Below, piece by piece: positions 7,250-17,318 of a DNA stretch of 64,000 bases. Source of the DNA: JBKEDC01 sp047975205 (GTDB lineage: Bacteria > Bacteroidota > Bacteroidia > Bacteroidales > Prolixibacteraceae). The DNA lies in NCBI GenBank assembly GCA_047975205.1, contig JBKEDC010000037.1:75888-139887 (forward strand), given 5' to 3'. The position numbers were made by a program, and so were the translations under genes. The notes below the pieces were generated by a model, which did no database searches, had not been told where the DNA came from, and was given only the letters and a program-made list of their open reading frames with translations. The stretch's first letter is position 1. The number at the start of each line of letters is the position of its first letter.

Positions 7250-10243
7250 TTATTCTTCAACATCAACTATTTGAATAAGAGCCTCTCGTTTTCTGCCATC
7301 CATCAACACTAACAAGTCTTGTTTAAATTGATAATGACACACATAATCAGTTGATTCTATTAATGTTGCTTTTCCCGATAACAGATGTTCATTAAACACG
7401 GCATCAGCTAAATCATAAGGAATAGAAAAATAACCCACGTTCATGGAAGTTACGTTGTGAAAAAAGTGTGAGCCCAACGAACCTTCAAGCGGAAAATCAG
7501 GCAAGCCTAATTCCACAATAATGCGAGCCCTCGATATTTCTGCCCAAGCCACAGGAATACCGGTATGCGGATCGCGCGTGCCCCATCTGCCCGGACCTAT
7601 CAATATATATTCCTTTCCTTGCATTTTCTTGTTAAAATAATTCACTTCTTGGGCTATTTGCTCTGTTTTCAGCTTATTAAAATGTTTGCCCGGCACATAA
7701 ATCACATCATGAATACCTGTTAATTGCCCATTGCCCATACCATTCTTAGCATACATCAAACAGGACGACACATCTTGTTTTCCCAATTCAATATGCAATT
7801 GCTGATCGCATCGAATAAGCGGTTTGATTTGCAGAATATAGAAGGTAGGCACACCGCGCTCTCCGGCATCTAAATCGATGGCATATTCCATTTCAACGGG
7901 AGACCCCATCGCATCACGGAAAATACGTAGTAGAAAGTTAATCGTTTCTGCTATCGGAAGCATATCGTATTTCAATAGGTTATCGAAATTAACAACCCGA
8001 GTTCCTCGTAAGGATAAATCCGGAATAAGATCATCGTTTTTTCGATCATACACTGTTGCTACATGCTCCAACGTGCCATCTTTTTCGGCATCACGCAACT
8101 TCAGCTTAATAATTCCGGCATCCTCACCCCCCACTATTAAATCAGGCTGACTATTGCTCATATCTAAAGCATAAAACTCTCGCTGCGAATCGCGTACTTG
8201 GTCGTTTAAACTACTATGATTCACTTTCGGATATTTCGGACAAAAACGATAAGCAGCTTCACCACCCACCACATATCTTCCCAGTCCTAATGCTGATACG
8301 GCAAATCCATCTTCCGGTTGCATGTTCGATACCGGATAAAAATTATAGGATTGTGCTACGCCACTAATAGTAGGATAAAAACGTTCATTGTATTCATGAC
8401 CTACCAGTTCCTGCACAATGACTGCCATTGATTCTTCTTCTACTTTATAATCAACTGCTTCAAAATACGCCAAAGCCGATTCGGTGAACATACTGGCATA
8501 CACTAATTTTACGGCTGTTTCTAATTGGGCATAGCGCACTTCAATGTCGGGGTCATTGTTTGACAGCAAATAAGTGGCATACACACCCGCAAAGGGTTGG
8601 ATGAGCGAATCTTCAAACAAACCTGAAGAACGGATAGCCAAAGGTTTCTTAATGGTGCGGACATAATCCCACAACTTAGCCCGAAGTGAAGCACTGAGTT
8701 CTGCCTCAACAAACAAGTGTTGAATATGCTGATGGTCTTTGCTTCGATAAATAACTTCATCGAGTTCGTTTTGCTCAATAAAGTTAATAATCTCTGATGC
8801 CCCGATAATGGCTGTGGCAGGAATACGAATGTTCAATTCGGGGATAATCTCTTTAAATTGAATATTGGCAATAAAATTACAAACAAAAGCTAATCCTCTT
8901 CCTTTTCCTCCTAAAGATCCTTTCCCCATACGCACAATGTAGCGATTGTTTCCCAACAACTTTTTATTGAAATTAACTACCGTGCCTTTCAATTTATCTA
9001 AGCGAGCCGCCTTAAATGCGTTGGCACAAAATAATCGAAGTCCAGACACATCATCAAAATCATCAAAACGATACGGACGCAATCGCTCTGCCAAAGTAAT
9101 TTCTCCACGAGCCATCAGCCAAGTAGAAAAAGAATTTTGTCGGGCATGATAGCGAATACTGTCATCGGGTATTAAAGACAGTATTTCTTCAAACTGTTGA
9201 ATAGTCCCGGCATTCGTGATTGGTTTTCCGTTGCCATCTTTAAATACAAATTTTCCGAAACCTAAGCGTCGGATAATAAAGCTATGTACTTCGCGAGCTA
9301 AGCGTTCGGAATTCTTATTTATAAATTCGGCTCCTACATCTTTTGCCGTGACAGCATTAGCAACGTCGGTGCTTTGCAACATCAGTGGGATAGGATAGCA
9401 TAATGTTTTCTTCACGTAACCCAATAATTCAATACCGGCATCTTCCGCTAATGTACCGTTACGCTCAAAGCTCACATCAGAAATAACAGTAATCAAACTT
9501 TTTTTGTATTTATCAATAAGCTTTACCGCCTCTTCATAATTACTTGCCAACAACACCTTGGGTCGGGCTCGCATCTTCAAGATTAAATCGAGCTCATCAG
9601 CCTTATCACCGGTAGCAATATCTTGCGTTTGTTTCATGACACTTGTGTAGAGCAAGGGAAGATATCTGGAATAATAGGGCACCGAATCTTCCACCAGTAA
9701 AATTACCCGTACATTTCCAATTTGCACATCAGATTCTACATTGGTTTTATCTTCCACATATTTAATCATTGCCAAGAACACATTTGGATTACCGTTCCAG
9801 ACAAATAGTCGGTCGATAGCCGAGCTGTTTTTAGCGGCTTCATGAAAATTTCGTAAGTCAGAATTATTATTTACCAGCAACAAAATAGGCAGGTCATTAT
9901 TTTCAGCATATAAATTATCGGCTATTTGTATTGGTTTTTCCTTATCGTGTCCCACCATGATAATTACCATATCAAAGCGTTTTATTTTCATTGCCCTATG
10001 TGCCTGCTCCTCGTTATTCACAGCCGTAAATCGTGGGTAAGTAAACAAATTAAGCTGAAGAAACTCGCCAAAGATCTTATCCATAAATTGCCCTTCGCGC
10101 ACGATGGAATAACTATCATACAAGGTGGCAACCAACAATACTTCTTTCACCCGATTAGGCATAAGATCTTCAAAAATATCTCGGTCTGTCTTTCTATCTT
10201 TGTATATGGAATCAAGGGTTATCTCGCGTAAGTTATTCTTCAT
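7250..10243 (-). CDS. PEP/pyruvate-binding (PPDK N-domain-like) protein with receiver-like N-terminal domains
   Basis: A 997-residue protein when started at the ATG at 10243 (MKNNLREITLDSIYKDRK). The frame stays open 20 codons further, but those look non-conserved. Residues about 30-175 (VLLVATLYDSYSIVREGQ...) and 180-330 (VRVILLVEDSVPYYSRYL...) look like two receiver-like Rossmann domains, the second with the VED acidic start. A helical linker follows, then an ATP-grasp PEP/pyruvate-binding domain with MGKGSLGGKGRGLA (about residue 440) and KKPLAIRSSGLFEDS. The C-terminus has YILIGPGRWGTRDP. I see no swivelling phosphohistidine domain or TIM-barrel, so it is not a complete PEP synthase or PPDK. 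A role as a regulator or partial phosphotransferase is inference. Confidence 0.75.
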   Translation of the reverse strand: MKNNLREITLDSIYKDRKTDRDIFEDLMPNRVKEVLLVATLYDSYSIVREGQFMDKIFGEFLQLNLFTYPRFTAVNNEEQAHRAMKIKRFDMVIIMVGHDKEKPIQIADNLYAENNDLPILLLVNNNSDLRNFHEAAKNSSAIDRLFVWNGNPNVFLAMIKYVEDKTNVESDVQIGNVRVILLVEDSVPYYSRYLPLLYTSVMKQTQDIATGDKADELDLILKMRARPKVLLASNYEEAVKLIDKYKKSLITVISDVSFERNGTLAEDAGIELLGYVKKTLCYPIPLMLQSTDVANAVTAKDVGAEFINKNSERLAREVHSFIIRRLGFGKFVFKDGNGKPITNAGTIQQFEEILSLIPDDSIRYHARQNSFSTWLMARGEITLAERLRPYRFDDFDDVSGLRLFCANAFKAARLDKLKGTVVNFNKKLLGNNRYIVRMGKGSLGGKGRGLAFVCNFIANIQFKEIIPELNIRIPATAIIGASEIINFIEQNELDEVIYRSKDHQHIQHLFVEAELSASLRAKLWDYVRTIKKPLAIRSSGLFEDSLIQPFAGVYATYLLSNNDPDIEVRYAQLETAVKLVYASMFTESALAYFEAVDYKVEEESMAVIVQELVGHEYNERFYPTISGVAQSYNFYPVSNMQPEDGFAVSALGLGRYVVGGEAAYRFCPKYPKVNHSSLNDQVRDSQREFYALDMSNSQPDLIVGGEDAGIIKLKLRDAEKDGTLEHVATVYDRKNDDLIPDLSLRGTRVVNFDNLLKYDMLPIAETINFLLRIFRDAMGSPVEMEYAIDLDAGERGVPTFYILQIKPLIRCDQQLHIELGKQDVSSCLMYAKNGMGNGQLTGIHDVIYVPGKHFNKLKTEQIAQEVNYFNKKMQGKEYILIGPGRWGTRDPHTGIPVAWAEISRARIIVELGLPDFPLEGSLGSHFFHNVTSMNVGYFSIPYDLADAVFNEHLLSGKATLIESTDYVCHYQFKQDLLVLMDGRKREALIQIVDVEE

Positions 10244-10901
10244 GACTTTGTTGGTTTTCATTTTCATTGGAAAGTTAAGAAAGAAAATGCCGAATAGAAA
10301 CAATTTCCGACAAAAATTTACACAATATCATATAAATGATCTGTAATTGTACAGACAAATGTTTCCTGCCGGTCGCCAACAAACAGTTTGAATCCGCTCG
10401 GCAAACCTATGACAGCAAAACATCTAATAAGCAAAAACAACCTTTCCGTTACTTGAAATATAAAAACAGTTATCGTTAAACAACTAGATAAGTATCTATA
10501 TATGAACAGCTAAGTCGAACAGCAATAAACTAATCATAAAATCGATGCAAATTTTGTTTGATTTTTTCAACCAAACACTTGCTTTATGTTATATTTTAAT
10601 CTATTTTTGAATTAAAGAAATCGTTCTAAGACATACCTGAGATATTAAAATATATCCGCATTGATTCAAAATTGGCAGATTCAACACTTTACTTAAAACC
10701 GAGAACGCTCTTTTAGCGTAAAGACAGGCCTTGTAGTTTATGAGTTTACTCATAAATGAGTAGTTTACTACCGGTGGAAGTCTAAACGTTGTGGCACTCA
10801 AATCCTGTATTTTAGGGATTTTGCACAATTGAATTGATGCGGTTTTTTTATGCTTTCTTTTTTACTTACTTTTGCTTGGTATAATTCGGGCTATTAATAT
10901 C
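10244..10901. other. Divergent intergenic region upstream of yfhO-like gene
   Basis: About 650 nt with no confident gene. It serves the divergent genes on both sides. A 75-codon open frame on the minus strand (10601-10828) overlaps a short palindrome (ATGAGT/ACTCAT around 10739-10752). I do not count it as a gene. A -7 element for the right-hand gene lies at 10867-10874. Confidence 0.4.
10867..10874 (+). promoter_or_regulatory. -7 promoter element of the yfhO-like gene
   Basis: TACTTTTG matches TAnnTTTG. It covers the upstream ATG at 10872, so a transcript from here could not use that start. This favours the ATG at 10902. No convincing -33 TTTG at 19 nt. Confidence 0.45.
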
Positions 10902-13376
10902 ATGACTAAGAAAAACAAACAACTCTTATATAGTACCGCAGGAATAATTTTATTCTTTGTCGTATTATCATTTATTTATTTTTCACCTCAACTGCAAGGC
11001 AAAAAAGTTAGTGCTTCTGATAATGTCACTTGGTTGGGCATGTCGAAAGAAATTCACGATTATAAAGCCAAAACCGGCGAGCAAACACTTTGGACGAATA
11101 GTATGTTCGGAGGAATGCCTTCTTATCTTATTTCTGCATCTTATCCCGGTGAATTATTAGCCAAGATACAAGCCGTTTATTTTAATATCATACCGGCTCC
11201 TGCCGGATATATTGCTCTCGGATTCATTTGTTTTTTTATCATGTGTCTGTTACTCCGTCTAAATCGATGGACTGCTGTTATTGGAAGCTTAATGTGGGCT
11301 ATGGGAAGCTATTTTTTCATTCTTATAGAATCCGGGCATAACACCAAAGTACATACTTTGATGTATATTCCGTTGGTTGTTGGCGGGGTCATTAGCACTT
11401 TCAAGGGCAGGAGCTTTGTCGGATCTGTGGTCACGGCATTGGGTTTATCATTTATGCTGACGGCTAATCATCCTCAGATGACCTATTATGCCGGTCTTAT
11501 GGTTATCATCATTGGCATAGCTTATCTTATTGATGCCGTTCAAAATAAAACACTACCATCCTTTGCCAAGTCGTGTACTTTTCTCATCGTAGCATTGTTT
11601 TTAGCTGTAGGAACTAATTATGGCAGACTGAGTACGCTAATGGAATACAACAAATATTCCACTCGGGGAAAATCAGAATTGACTACCAACACCGACAATC
11701 AAACTTCAGGTTTAGATAAAAATTATGTTTTGGAGTATAGCTATGATTTAGGTGAAGCTATAACCTCTTTCATTCCTCGATTTAAAGGTGGTGGCATGGC
11801 CGAGCCTGTTGGTGAAAACTCAGCAAGTTATGAGCTATTCAAAAAATCGCAAGGAGCAGCCCAAGCTCGCAAAACGATTCAGGCATTACCTATGTATTGG
11901 GGAAGCCAACCCATTGCTGCAGCTCCTTTTTATTTTGGTGCAGTAGTGTTCTTTTTCTTTGTATTGGGGCTATTTATAGTCAAGGGTAAAAATAAATGGT
12001 GGATTGTAGGTGTCGTGCTATTTACTTTCTTTTTGTCATTGGGTAAAAACTTCCTGTTTTTAAGTAATTTCATGTTAGACTACTTCCCCGGATACAATAA
12101 ATTTCGAGATGTAAAAAACGTCGTATTCATTCAACATTTTGCTATGGTAGTTATGGCTATGCTTGCCATTCGTGAGTTAGCATCAGGACGAACAGGTAAA
12201 GTCAAGCTGAGTCAATCTATTCTTTATAGCTGGGGAATTTTAGCCGGATTTTGCATGTTGTTTATATTGATTCCCTCATTAGCCGGAAATTTTAGTAGCC
12301 CTAATGACATCCGCTACCCTCAACAACTGGTTGATGCACTTCTAAGTGATCGTCGTTCCATGCTTCGAATCGACGCTTTCCGTTCATTAGCATTCGTCAG
12401 TTTAGCGGCAGGTATATCATGGCTGTACCTAAAGGAAAAACTAAAAGCTTCTTACGCTTTAATTGGACTAGCCCTAATAGTGCTTGTCGATTTATGGAGC
12501 TTCGATAAAAAATATCTAAATGATGGCAGCTTTGTAAACGCACGACGTATAGAAGTACCTTTTACTCCGAGTTCAGCCGATCAGGCCATCTTAAAAGACA
12601 CCGATGCCGATTATCGGGTATTAAACCTTACCGTTAGCCCTTTCAACGATTCTTCTACTTCTTATTTTCACAAATCTATAGGAGGATACCATGGTGCTAA
12701 AATAGAGCGTTATCAGGAATTATATGACCATGCTATGGGGGCTGAGATGCAACGTATCATCAACGGCTTTAAAACACCTGATTCGTTAAATCAGATTATT
12801 CAATCGGCACACATCTTAAACATGTTGAACACACGTTATCTTATTTACAATCCGAAATCGGAGCCTATTAAAAATCCATATGCTTTAGGTAATGCTTGGT
12901 TTGTCAATGGCTTTAAGACCGTGCCGGACGCCAATGCAGAAATGGCGGCTATTCAAAATTTTGATCCGGAATCAGAAGCCATTGTTGACCAACGTTTTGC
13001 TGAACAATTGAAAGAAATAAGCAATAACATAGGACATACATCTGATATTAAACTCATCAGCTATGAACCTAACCATTTGCAATACACTGCTCATGTAAAT
13101 GGGGGGACAGGATTAGCTGTATTCTCAGAAATATATTATCCGGCAGGTTGGAATGCATACGTTGATGGGAAGCTTGTAAAACATCTATGTGCAGACTATG
13201 TGCTTCGTGCCTTACCCATTCCGGAGGGAGAACATCATATCGATTTTAAGTTTGAACCGAGGACATTCATTATGGGCAGTAAAATTTCATTAGTCAGTTC
13301 TCTTCTGCTTATTTTGGCTGTGCTAGCTGCTATTTTTGTAACCACAAAAAAGGAGAAAATACATGAAGAGGAATAA
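10902..13376 (+). CDS. YfhO family large membrane protein
   Basis: An 824-residue polytopic membrane protein of the YfhO family, GT-C-like proteins thought to glycosylate cell-envelope polymers. It starts MTKKNKQLLYSTAGIILFF. A first helix is followed by a loop with SDNVTWLGMSKEIHDYKAKTGEQ and the conserved LWTNSMFGGMPSYL, about eleven further helices, then a periplasmic domain (from about residue 560) and a final helix. I chose the ATG at 10902, because the longer start at 10872 lies in the -7 element. Its stop overlaps ftsX by 14 nt, which implies coupling to the cell-division and envelope operon that follows. Confidence 0.85.
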   Translation: MTKKNKQLLYSTAGIILFFVVLSFIYFSPQLQGKKVSASDNVTWLGMSKEIHDYKAKTGEQTLWTNSMFGGMPSYLISASYPGELLAKIQAVYFNIIPAPAGYIALGFICFFIMCLLLRLNRWTAVIGSLMWAMGSYFFILIESGHNTKVHTLMYIPLVVGGVISTFKGRSFVGSVVTALGLSFMLTANHPQMTYYAGLMVIIIGIAYLIDAVQNKTLPSFAKSCTFLIVALFLAVGTNYGRLSTLMEYNKYSTRGKSELTTNTDNQTSGLDKNYVLEYSYDLGEAITSFIPRFKGGGMAEPVGENSASYELFKKSQGAAQARKTIQALPMYWGSQPIAAAPFYFGAVVFFFFVLGLFIVKGKNKWWIVGVVLFTFFLSLGKNFLFLSNFMLDYFPGYNKFRDVKNVVFIQHFAMVVMAMLAIRELASGRTGKVKLSQSILYSWGILAGFCMLFILIPSLAGNFSSPNDIRYPQQLVDALLSDRRSMLRIDAFRSLAFVSLAAGISWLYLKEKLKASYALIGLALIVLVDLWSFDKKYLNDGSFVNARRIEVPFTPSSADQAILKDTDADYRVLNLTVSPFNDSSTSYFHKSIGGYHGAKIERYQELYDHAMGAEMQRIINGFKTPDSLNQIIQSAHILNMLNTRYLIYNPKSEPIKNPYALGNAWFVNGFKTVPDANAEMAAIQNFDPESEAIVDQRFAEQLKEISNNIGHTSDIKLISYEPNHLQYTAHVNGGTGLAVFSEIYYPAGWNAYVDGKLVKHLCADYVLRALPIPEGEHHIDFKFEPRTFIMGSKISLVSSLLLILAVLAAIFVTTKKEKIHEEE

Positions 13377-14232
13377 ACAATCGACGTTCCGAGTTCTTCG
13401 TTCCTATGTTACTTCTACCGTAAGCATATCTTTAGTGCTCTTTTTGGTGGGATTAATGTCGTTGCTTATCTCAAATACAAATCGACTATCAGATTATGTA
13501 CAGGAACACATCGGATTCACATTGATACTACAAGACAGTGTAAATGATGCTGATGTTCTTCGACTGCAAAAGAAGCTTAGTGCCACACCGTATGTAAAAG
13601 AAAGTGAATATATCAATAAAGATCAAGCTGCACAAAAATTATCGGCTGACTTAGGGGAAGACTTTGTTCAATTTTTAGGATTCAATCCATTATTTTCCTC
13701 TATTGAGCTTAAAATAAGACCTAAATATATGACTCCGGAATATCTACCTGTTCTTGAGCAAGTCTTTCTGGATTATGCAGAAGTGAAAAATGTGAATTAT
13801 CAACAAGATTTAGTAGAAGTAATACATGATAACGTGCAAAAGCTAGGTCTTTTTTTATTGAGTTTTACCCTGTTGTTATCAATCATTTTTATTGTTTTAA
13901 TCAATAATACAATACGCATAAGCATGCATAATCAACGCTTCACCATTAACACAATGAAATTAGTTGGAGCTACTCATTCATTCATCAGGAAACCTTTCAT
14001 TCACCGTAGTTTGCTGTCGGGAATCATTGGTGCACTCATTGCCATAGTACTAATATTACTTTTATTATTATCATATCAAGATAATCTAAATATAGCCTTT
14101 CAGATAAATACCATAGACAGCACCGTTATTACTATTGGAGTAATTCTTATCTTTGGCAGCTTAATTGCAACAGTATCCACTTATTTCTCTGTTAACAAGT
14201 ATCTCCACATGAAATATGAGGAGTTATTTTAA
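13363..14232 (+). CDS. ftsX: Cell division ABC-type permease FtsX
   Basis: A 289-residue FtsX-like permease. One N-terminal helix (VSISLVLFLVGLMSLLI) is followed by an extracytoplasmic domain of about 120 residues and three C-terminal helices. The cytoplasmic loop NTMKLVGATHSFIRKPFI is the FtsX signature segment. FtsX works with the ATPase FtsE to activate septal peptidoglycan hydrolases. ftsE is not next to it here, which is usual in Bacteroidota. It overlaps the preceding gene by 14 nt and is followed after 12 nt by DUF3098. Confidence 0.92.
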   Translation: MKRNKQSTFRVLRSYVTSTVSISLVLFLVGLMSLLISNTNRLSDYVQEHIGFTLILQDSVNDADVLRLQKKLSATPYVKESEYINKDQAAQKLSADLGEDFVQFLGFNPLFSSIELKIRPKYMTPEYLPVLEQVFLDYAEVKNVNYQQDLVEVIHDNVQKLGLFLLSFTLLLSIIFIVLINNTIRISMHNQRFTINTMKLVGATHSFIRKPFIHRSLLSGIIGALIAIVLILLLLLSYQDNLNIAFQINTIDSTVITIGVILIFGSLIATVSTYFSVNKYLHMKYEELF

Positions 14233-14244
14233 ATAAAGTTCATT

Positions 14245-14511
14245 ATGAGCATTAAAAGAAACAACACAAACAGCAATGAAAACAACAACATTTCCTTTGC
14301 TTTAACTAAAGAAAACTACAAACTATTAGCTATCGGGTTTGCTATCATTATCATTGGATTTTTATTAATGATAGGAGGAAAGAGTGATGACCCGTCTCAA
14401 TTTAATCCGGAGATATTTAATTTTCGCAGAATTACCTTAGCTCCTATTGTTGTGTTACTCGGATTTTTATTCGAGATCTACGCTATTATGAAAAAACCAA
14501 GTAAAAAATAA
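14245..14511 (+). CDS. DUF3098 small membrane protein
   Basis: An 88-residue protein with two hydrophobic helices (LLAIGFAIIIIGFLLMIGG and ITLAPIVVLLGFLFEIYAI) separated by a loop containing PSQFNPEIFNFRR. This matches DUF3098, a small family restricted to Bacteroidota and regularly placed between ftsX and uppP. Function unknown; an accessory role at the envelope or divisome is inference from context. Its stop overlaps the uppP start by one base. Confidence 0.88.
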   Translation: MSIKRNNTNSNENNNISFALTKENYKLLAIGFAIIIIGFLLMIGGKSDDPSQFNPEIFNFRRITLAPIVVLLGFLFEIYAIMKKPSKK

Positions 14512-15365
14512 TGGGAGAACTATCTATTCTTCAAGTTATCGTTATTGCCATTGTAGAAGGGCTTACCGAGTTTTTGCCTGTTTCTTCAACCGGCCATATG
14601 ATTATAAGCCAAAGCATACTTGGTGTGGAAAACACAGAGTTTGTGAAAGCCTTTACAGTTATCATTCAATTTGGTGCAATCCTTTCTGTGGTTTGTTTGT
14701 ATTGGAAAAGATTCTTTCGTTTAAATAGAACTCTGCTTCCCGATGGGACACCCACATGGAAAAAACTTCTCCACACCTATAACTTCTATTGGAAACTGTT
14801 CATCGCATTTATTCCGGCAGCAGTGTTCGGCTTATTGTTTAGCGATAAAATAGATCAGTTGTTAGAAAGCGTCACGGTGGTAGCTATTATGCTTGTTTTA
14901 GGTGGTGTATTCATGCTTTTTTGCGATAAAATATTTCCCGGAGGGAAAGAAGATACAAAGCTTACAGAAAAAAAAGCATTTAACATCGGGTTGTTCCAAT
15001 GCATTGCCATGATTCCGGGGGTTTCTCGTTCGATGGCAACAATCGTAGGAGGAATGTCGCAAAAACTAACACGTAAAGCCGCAGCCGAGTTTTCCTTCTT
15101 TTTAGCTGTTCCTACAATGCTTGCAGCAGCAGGATACAAGCTGTTAAAATTATTTCTCGACGGTGGAACTGCTATCATTTTAGATAATATTTCCGCATTA
15201 ATTATCGGAAATATTGTGGCATTTATCGTGGCTTTACTCGCCATAAGGTTTTTTATCAGTTTTGTTACGAAATACGGCTTCAAAGCATTTGGTTGGTATC
15301 GTATCATTGTTGGCGGATTAATTTTAATAATGCTTCTAAGCGGACATAATTTAGGAATAGCATAA
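14511..15365 (+). CDS. uppP: Undecaprenyl-diphosphatase UppP (BacA)
   Basis: A 284-residue integral membrane phosphatase that recycles undecaprenyl pyrophosphate for peptidoglycan and other wall polymers; it also confers bacitracin resistance. Both signature motifs are present: EGLTEFLPVSSTGHMI at residue 15 and PGVSRSMATIVGGM at about residue 168. About eight helices, typical length. Start and stop overlap the neighbouring genes by one base each, a clear translationally coupled operon. Confidence 0.96.
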   Translation: MGELSILQVIVIAIVEGLTEFLPVSSTGHMIISQSILGVENTEFVKAFTVIIQFGAILSVVCLYWKRFFRLNRTLLPDGTPTWKKLLHTYNFYWKLFIAFIPAAVFGLLFSDKIDQLLESVTVVAIMLVLGGVFMLFCDKIFPGGKEDTKLTEKKAFNIGLFQCIAMIPGVSRSMATIVGGMSQKLTRKAAAEFSFFLAVPTMLAAAGYKLLKLFLDGGTAIILDNISALIIGNIVAFIVALLAIRFFISFVTKYGFKAFGWYRIIVGGLILIMLLSGHNLGIA

Positions 15366-16063
15366 TGGATTTTCAGGAAGGAGAAATACTCTTATTCGAT
15401 AAAAAGCTTGATTGGACTTCCTTCGACTTAGTGCGTAAGGTCAGGAACACACTATGCAGGTCATTGGGTATTAAAAAGCTCAAAGTAGGTCATGCCGGAA
15501 CACTCGACCCTAAAGCAACGGGATTAATGATTCTGTGCACCGGAAAGGCTACCAAAAAGATTGAAAATATTCAGGCTGAGATAAAAGAATATGTAACTAC
15601 TCTCAAGCTAGGGGCTACTACTCCCTCATTCGATTTAGAGAGTGAAGAAGGCAAACAATTCCCAACAGAACATATTACCCTCGAACTTATAGCGCAGGTA
15701 TTGGACAAGTTTAAGGGTGAACAGCTACAAGTACCGCCACTGTTCAGCGCAGTAAGAATTAACGGAAAAAGAGCTTATGAACACGCTCGTAAAGGAGATG
15801 ATATCAAACTACATGCTAAAAGCATACGCATAGATATCTTAGAGATATTATCTTTCGAGAACAACTTCTTAGAGTTGCGTGTTGTATGCAGCAAAGGCAC
15901 ATACATTAGAGCTTTAGCTCGAGATATCGGCGAAGAACTAAATTCAGGAGCTTACCTAACACAGCTTCGTCGAACCAAAATTGGCGAGCATCATGTGGAA
16001 AAAGCCATGGATATAGATTATTTTTTAGAGAATATACAACAGTTTACGGCTAACGAAAGCTAG
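15365..16063 (+). CDS. truB: tRNA pseudouridine(55) synthase TruB
   Basis: A 232-residue TruB, which makes the T-loop pseudouridine at position 55 of tRNA. The catalytic motif GHAGTLDPKATGLM (catalytic Asp at about residue 47) is clear. Further family segments are PPLFSAVRINGKRAYEHAR and CSKGTYIRALARDIGEEL. It lacks the long C-terminal PUA extension of some TruB proteins, as is normal in this phylum. It overlaps uppP by one base and precedes queA by 65 nt. Confidence 0.96.
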   Translation: MDFQEGEILLFDKKLDWTSFDLVRKVRNTLCRSLGIKKLKVGHAGTLDPKATGLMILCTGKATKKIENIQAEIKEYVTTLKLGATTPSFDLESEEGKQFPTEHITLELIAQVLDKFKGEQLQVPPLFSAVRINGKRAYEHARKGDDIKLHAKSIRIDILEILSFENNFLELRVVCSKGTYIRALARDIGEELNSGAYLTQLRRTKIGEHHVEKAMDIDYFLENIQQFTANES

Positions 16064-16128
16064 ATTTCAACAAAAGCTATTAAATTCGCAGCCAATTCTA
16101 TATAGACAACAAAGAAAGTGTACATAAC

Positions 16129-17184
16129 ATGAAGTTATCAAAATTTAAGTTCGACCTACCTGAAAAGTTAATTGCTGCCCATCCTGCTGAAAATCGCGAC
16201 GAATCACGATTATTAGTGGTTGACCGCGAAAACAATAAGTTTGAACACAAGTTATTTAAAGATATCATTGAATATTTTGACGATCAAGATGTTATGGTAT
16301 TTAATGACACTAAGGTTTTTCCGGCTCGTTTATACGGAAATAAAGAAAAAACGGGTGCTGAGATTGAAGTCTTTTTACTTAGAGAGTTAAATCGAGAACA
16401 ACGTTTATGGGACGTACTGGTAGAGCCGGCTCGAAAAATAAGAATCGGCAACAAACTTTATTTCGGTGAAAATGATGAGCTGGTAGCTGAAGTTATTGAC
16501 AATACGACTTCTCGCGGACGAACACTTCGCTTTCTATTCGATGGCAGTTATGATGAATTTAAGAAAACGCTATTCAGCTTGGGAGAGACTCCTCTTCCTG
16601 ATATGGTAAAAATGCAGCGTAACGTTGTTCCTGAAGATAAAGACAGATACCAAACAATTTATGCTAAGCATGAAGGAGCTGTTGCTGCCCCTACCGCTGG
16701 GTTGCATTTTAGTCGTGAGCTCTTGAAACGTTTGGAAATTATAGGCGTTGATTTTAGCCATATTACCTTACACGTAGGATTAGGAAGTTTCCGCCACGTA
16801 GAGGTGGAGGATCTAACCAAACATAAAATGGATTCTGAACAAATATGGATTCCGGAAAAGACTTGTGAAGTTATTAACAATGCTAAAATCAACAAAAAGA
16901 ATATTTGTGCTGTAGGTACTACTGTAATGCGTACTCTTGAGACTTCTGTTTCCACACAGAATCTACTGAAACCATATGAAGGATGGACCAATAAATTCAT
17001 ATTCCCTCCATACGATTTCAGAGTAGCTAACCGCATGGTATCAAACTTTCACTTACCATATTCTACCTTACTTATGATGGTTTCATCATTTGGCGGTTTT
17101 GATTTAACCATGGAAGCATATAATGAAGCTGTAAAAGAGGGATATCGTTTCGGAACATATGGGGATGCAATGCTAATTCTATAA
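16129..17184 (+). CDS. queA: tRNA preQ1 ribosyltransferase-isomerase QueA
   Basis: A 351-residue QueA, which transfers and isomerises the ribosyl group of S-adenosylmethionine onto preQ1-modified tRNA, giving epoxyqueuosine. Recognised segments are FDLPEKLIAAHPAENRDESRL at the N-terminus, MVFNDTKVFPARLYG, APTAGLHFSRELL (about residue 187), HVGLGSFRHVEVEDL, and the C-terminal FGTYGDAMLIL. Full length. Last gene of the ftsX-queA run; rpmH follows with its own promoter. Confidence 0.96.
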   Translation: MKLSKFKFDLPEKLIAAHPAENRDESRLLVVDRENNKFEHKLFKDIIEYFDDQDVMVFNDTKVFPARLYGNKEKTGAEIEVFLLRELNREQRLWDVLVEPARKIRIGNKLYFGENDELVAEVIDNTTSRGRTLRFLFDGSYDEFKKTLFSLGETPLPDMVKMQRNVVPEDKDRYQTIYAKHEGAVAAPTAGLHFSRELLKRLEIIGVDFSHITLHVGLGSFRHVEVEDLTKHKMDSEQIWIPEKTCEVINNAKINKKNICAVGTTVMRTLETSVSTQNLLKPYEGWTNKFIFPPYDFRVANRMVSNFHLPYSTLLMMVSSFGGFDLTMEAYNEAVKEGYRFGTYGDAMLIL

Positions 17185-17241
17185 AACTACCTCATTACTA
17201 CGGAACAAAAGTGGTTAATCTATCGAAAAAACACTTTTAGC

Positions 17242-17272
17242 TTTGGTAACTAGATATAAACATATATCTTTG
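17242..17272 (+). promoter_or_regulatory. Promoter of rpmH
   Basis: TTTG (17242-17245), 19 nt, TATCTTTG (17265-17272): a textbook Bacteroidetes housekeeping promoter, 46 nt before the rpmH start. Confidence 0.8.
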
Positions 17273-17318
17273 CAGTCCGAAATGATTAATTAGGAATAAA
17301 AAATAAAATAGGATACCA

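Noticed and set aside
14855..15307. 150-codon minus-strand frame inside uppP
   Set aside because: Shadow of uppP, whose catalytic motifs occupy the same bases on the plus strand.
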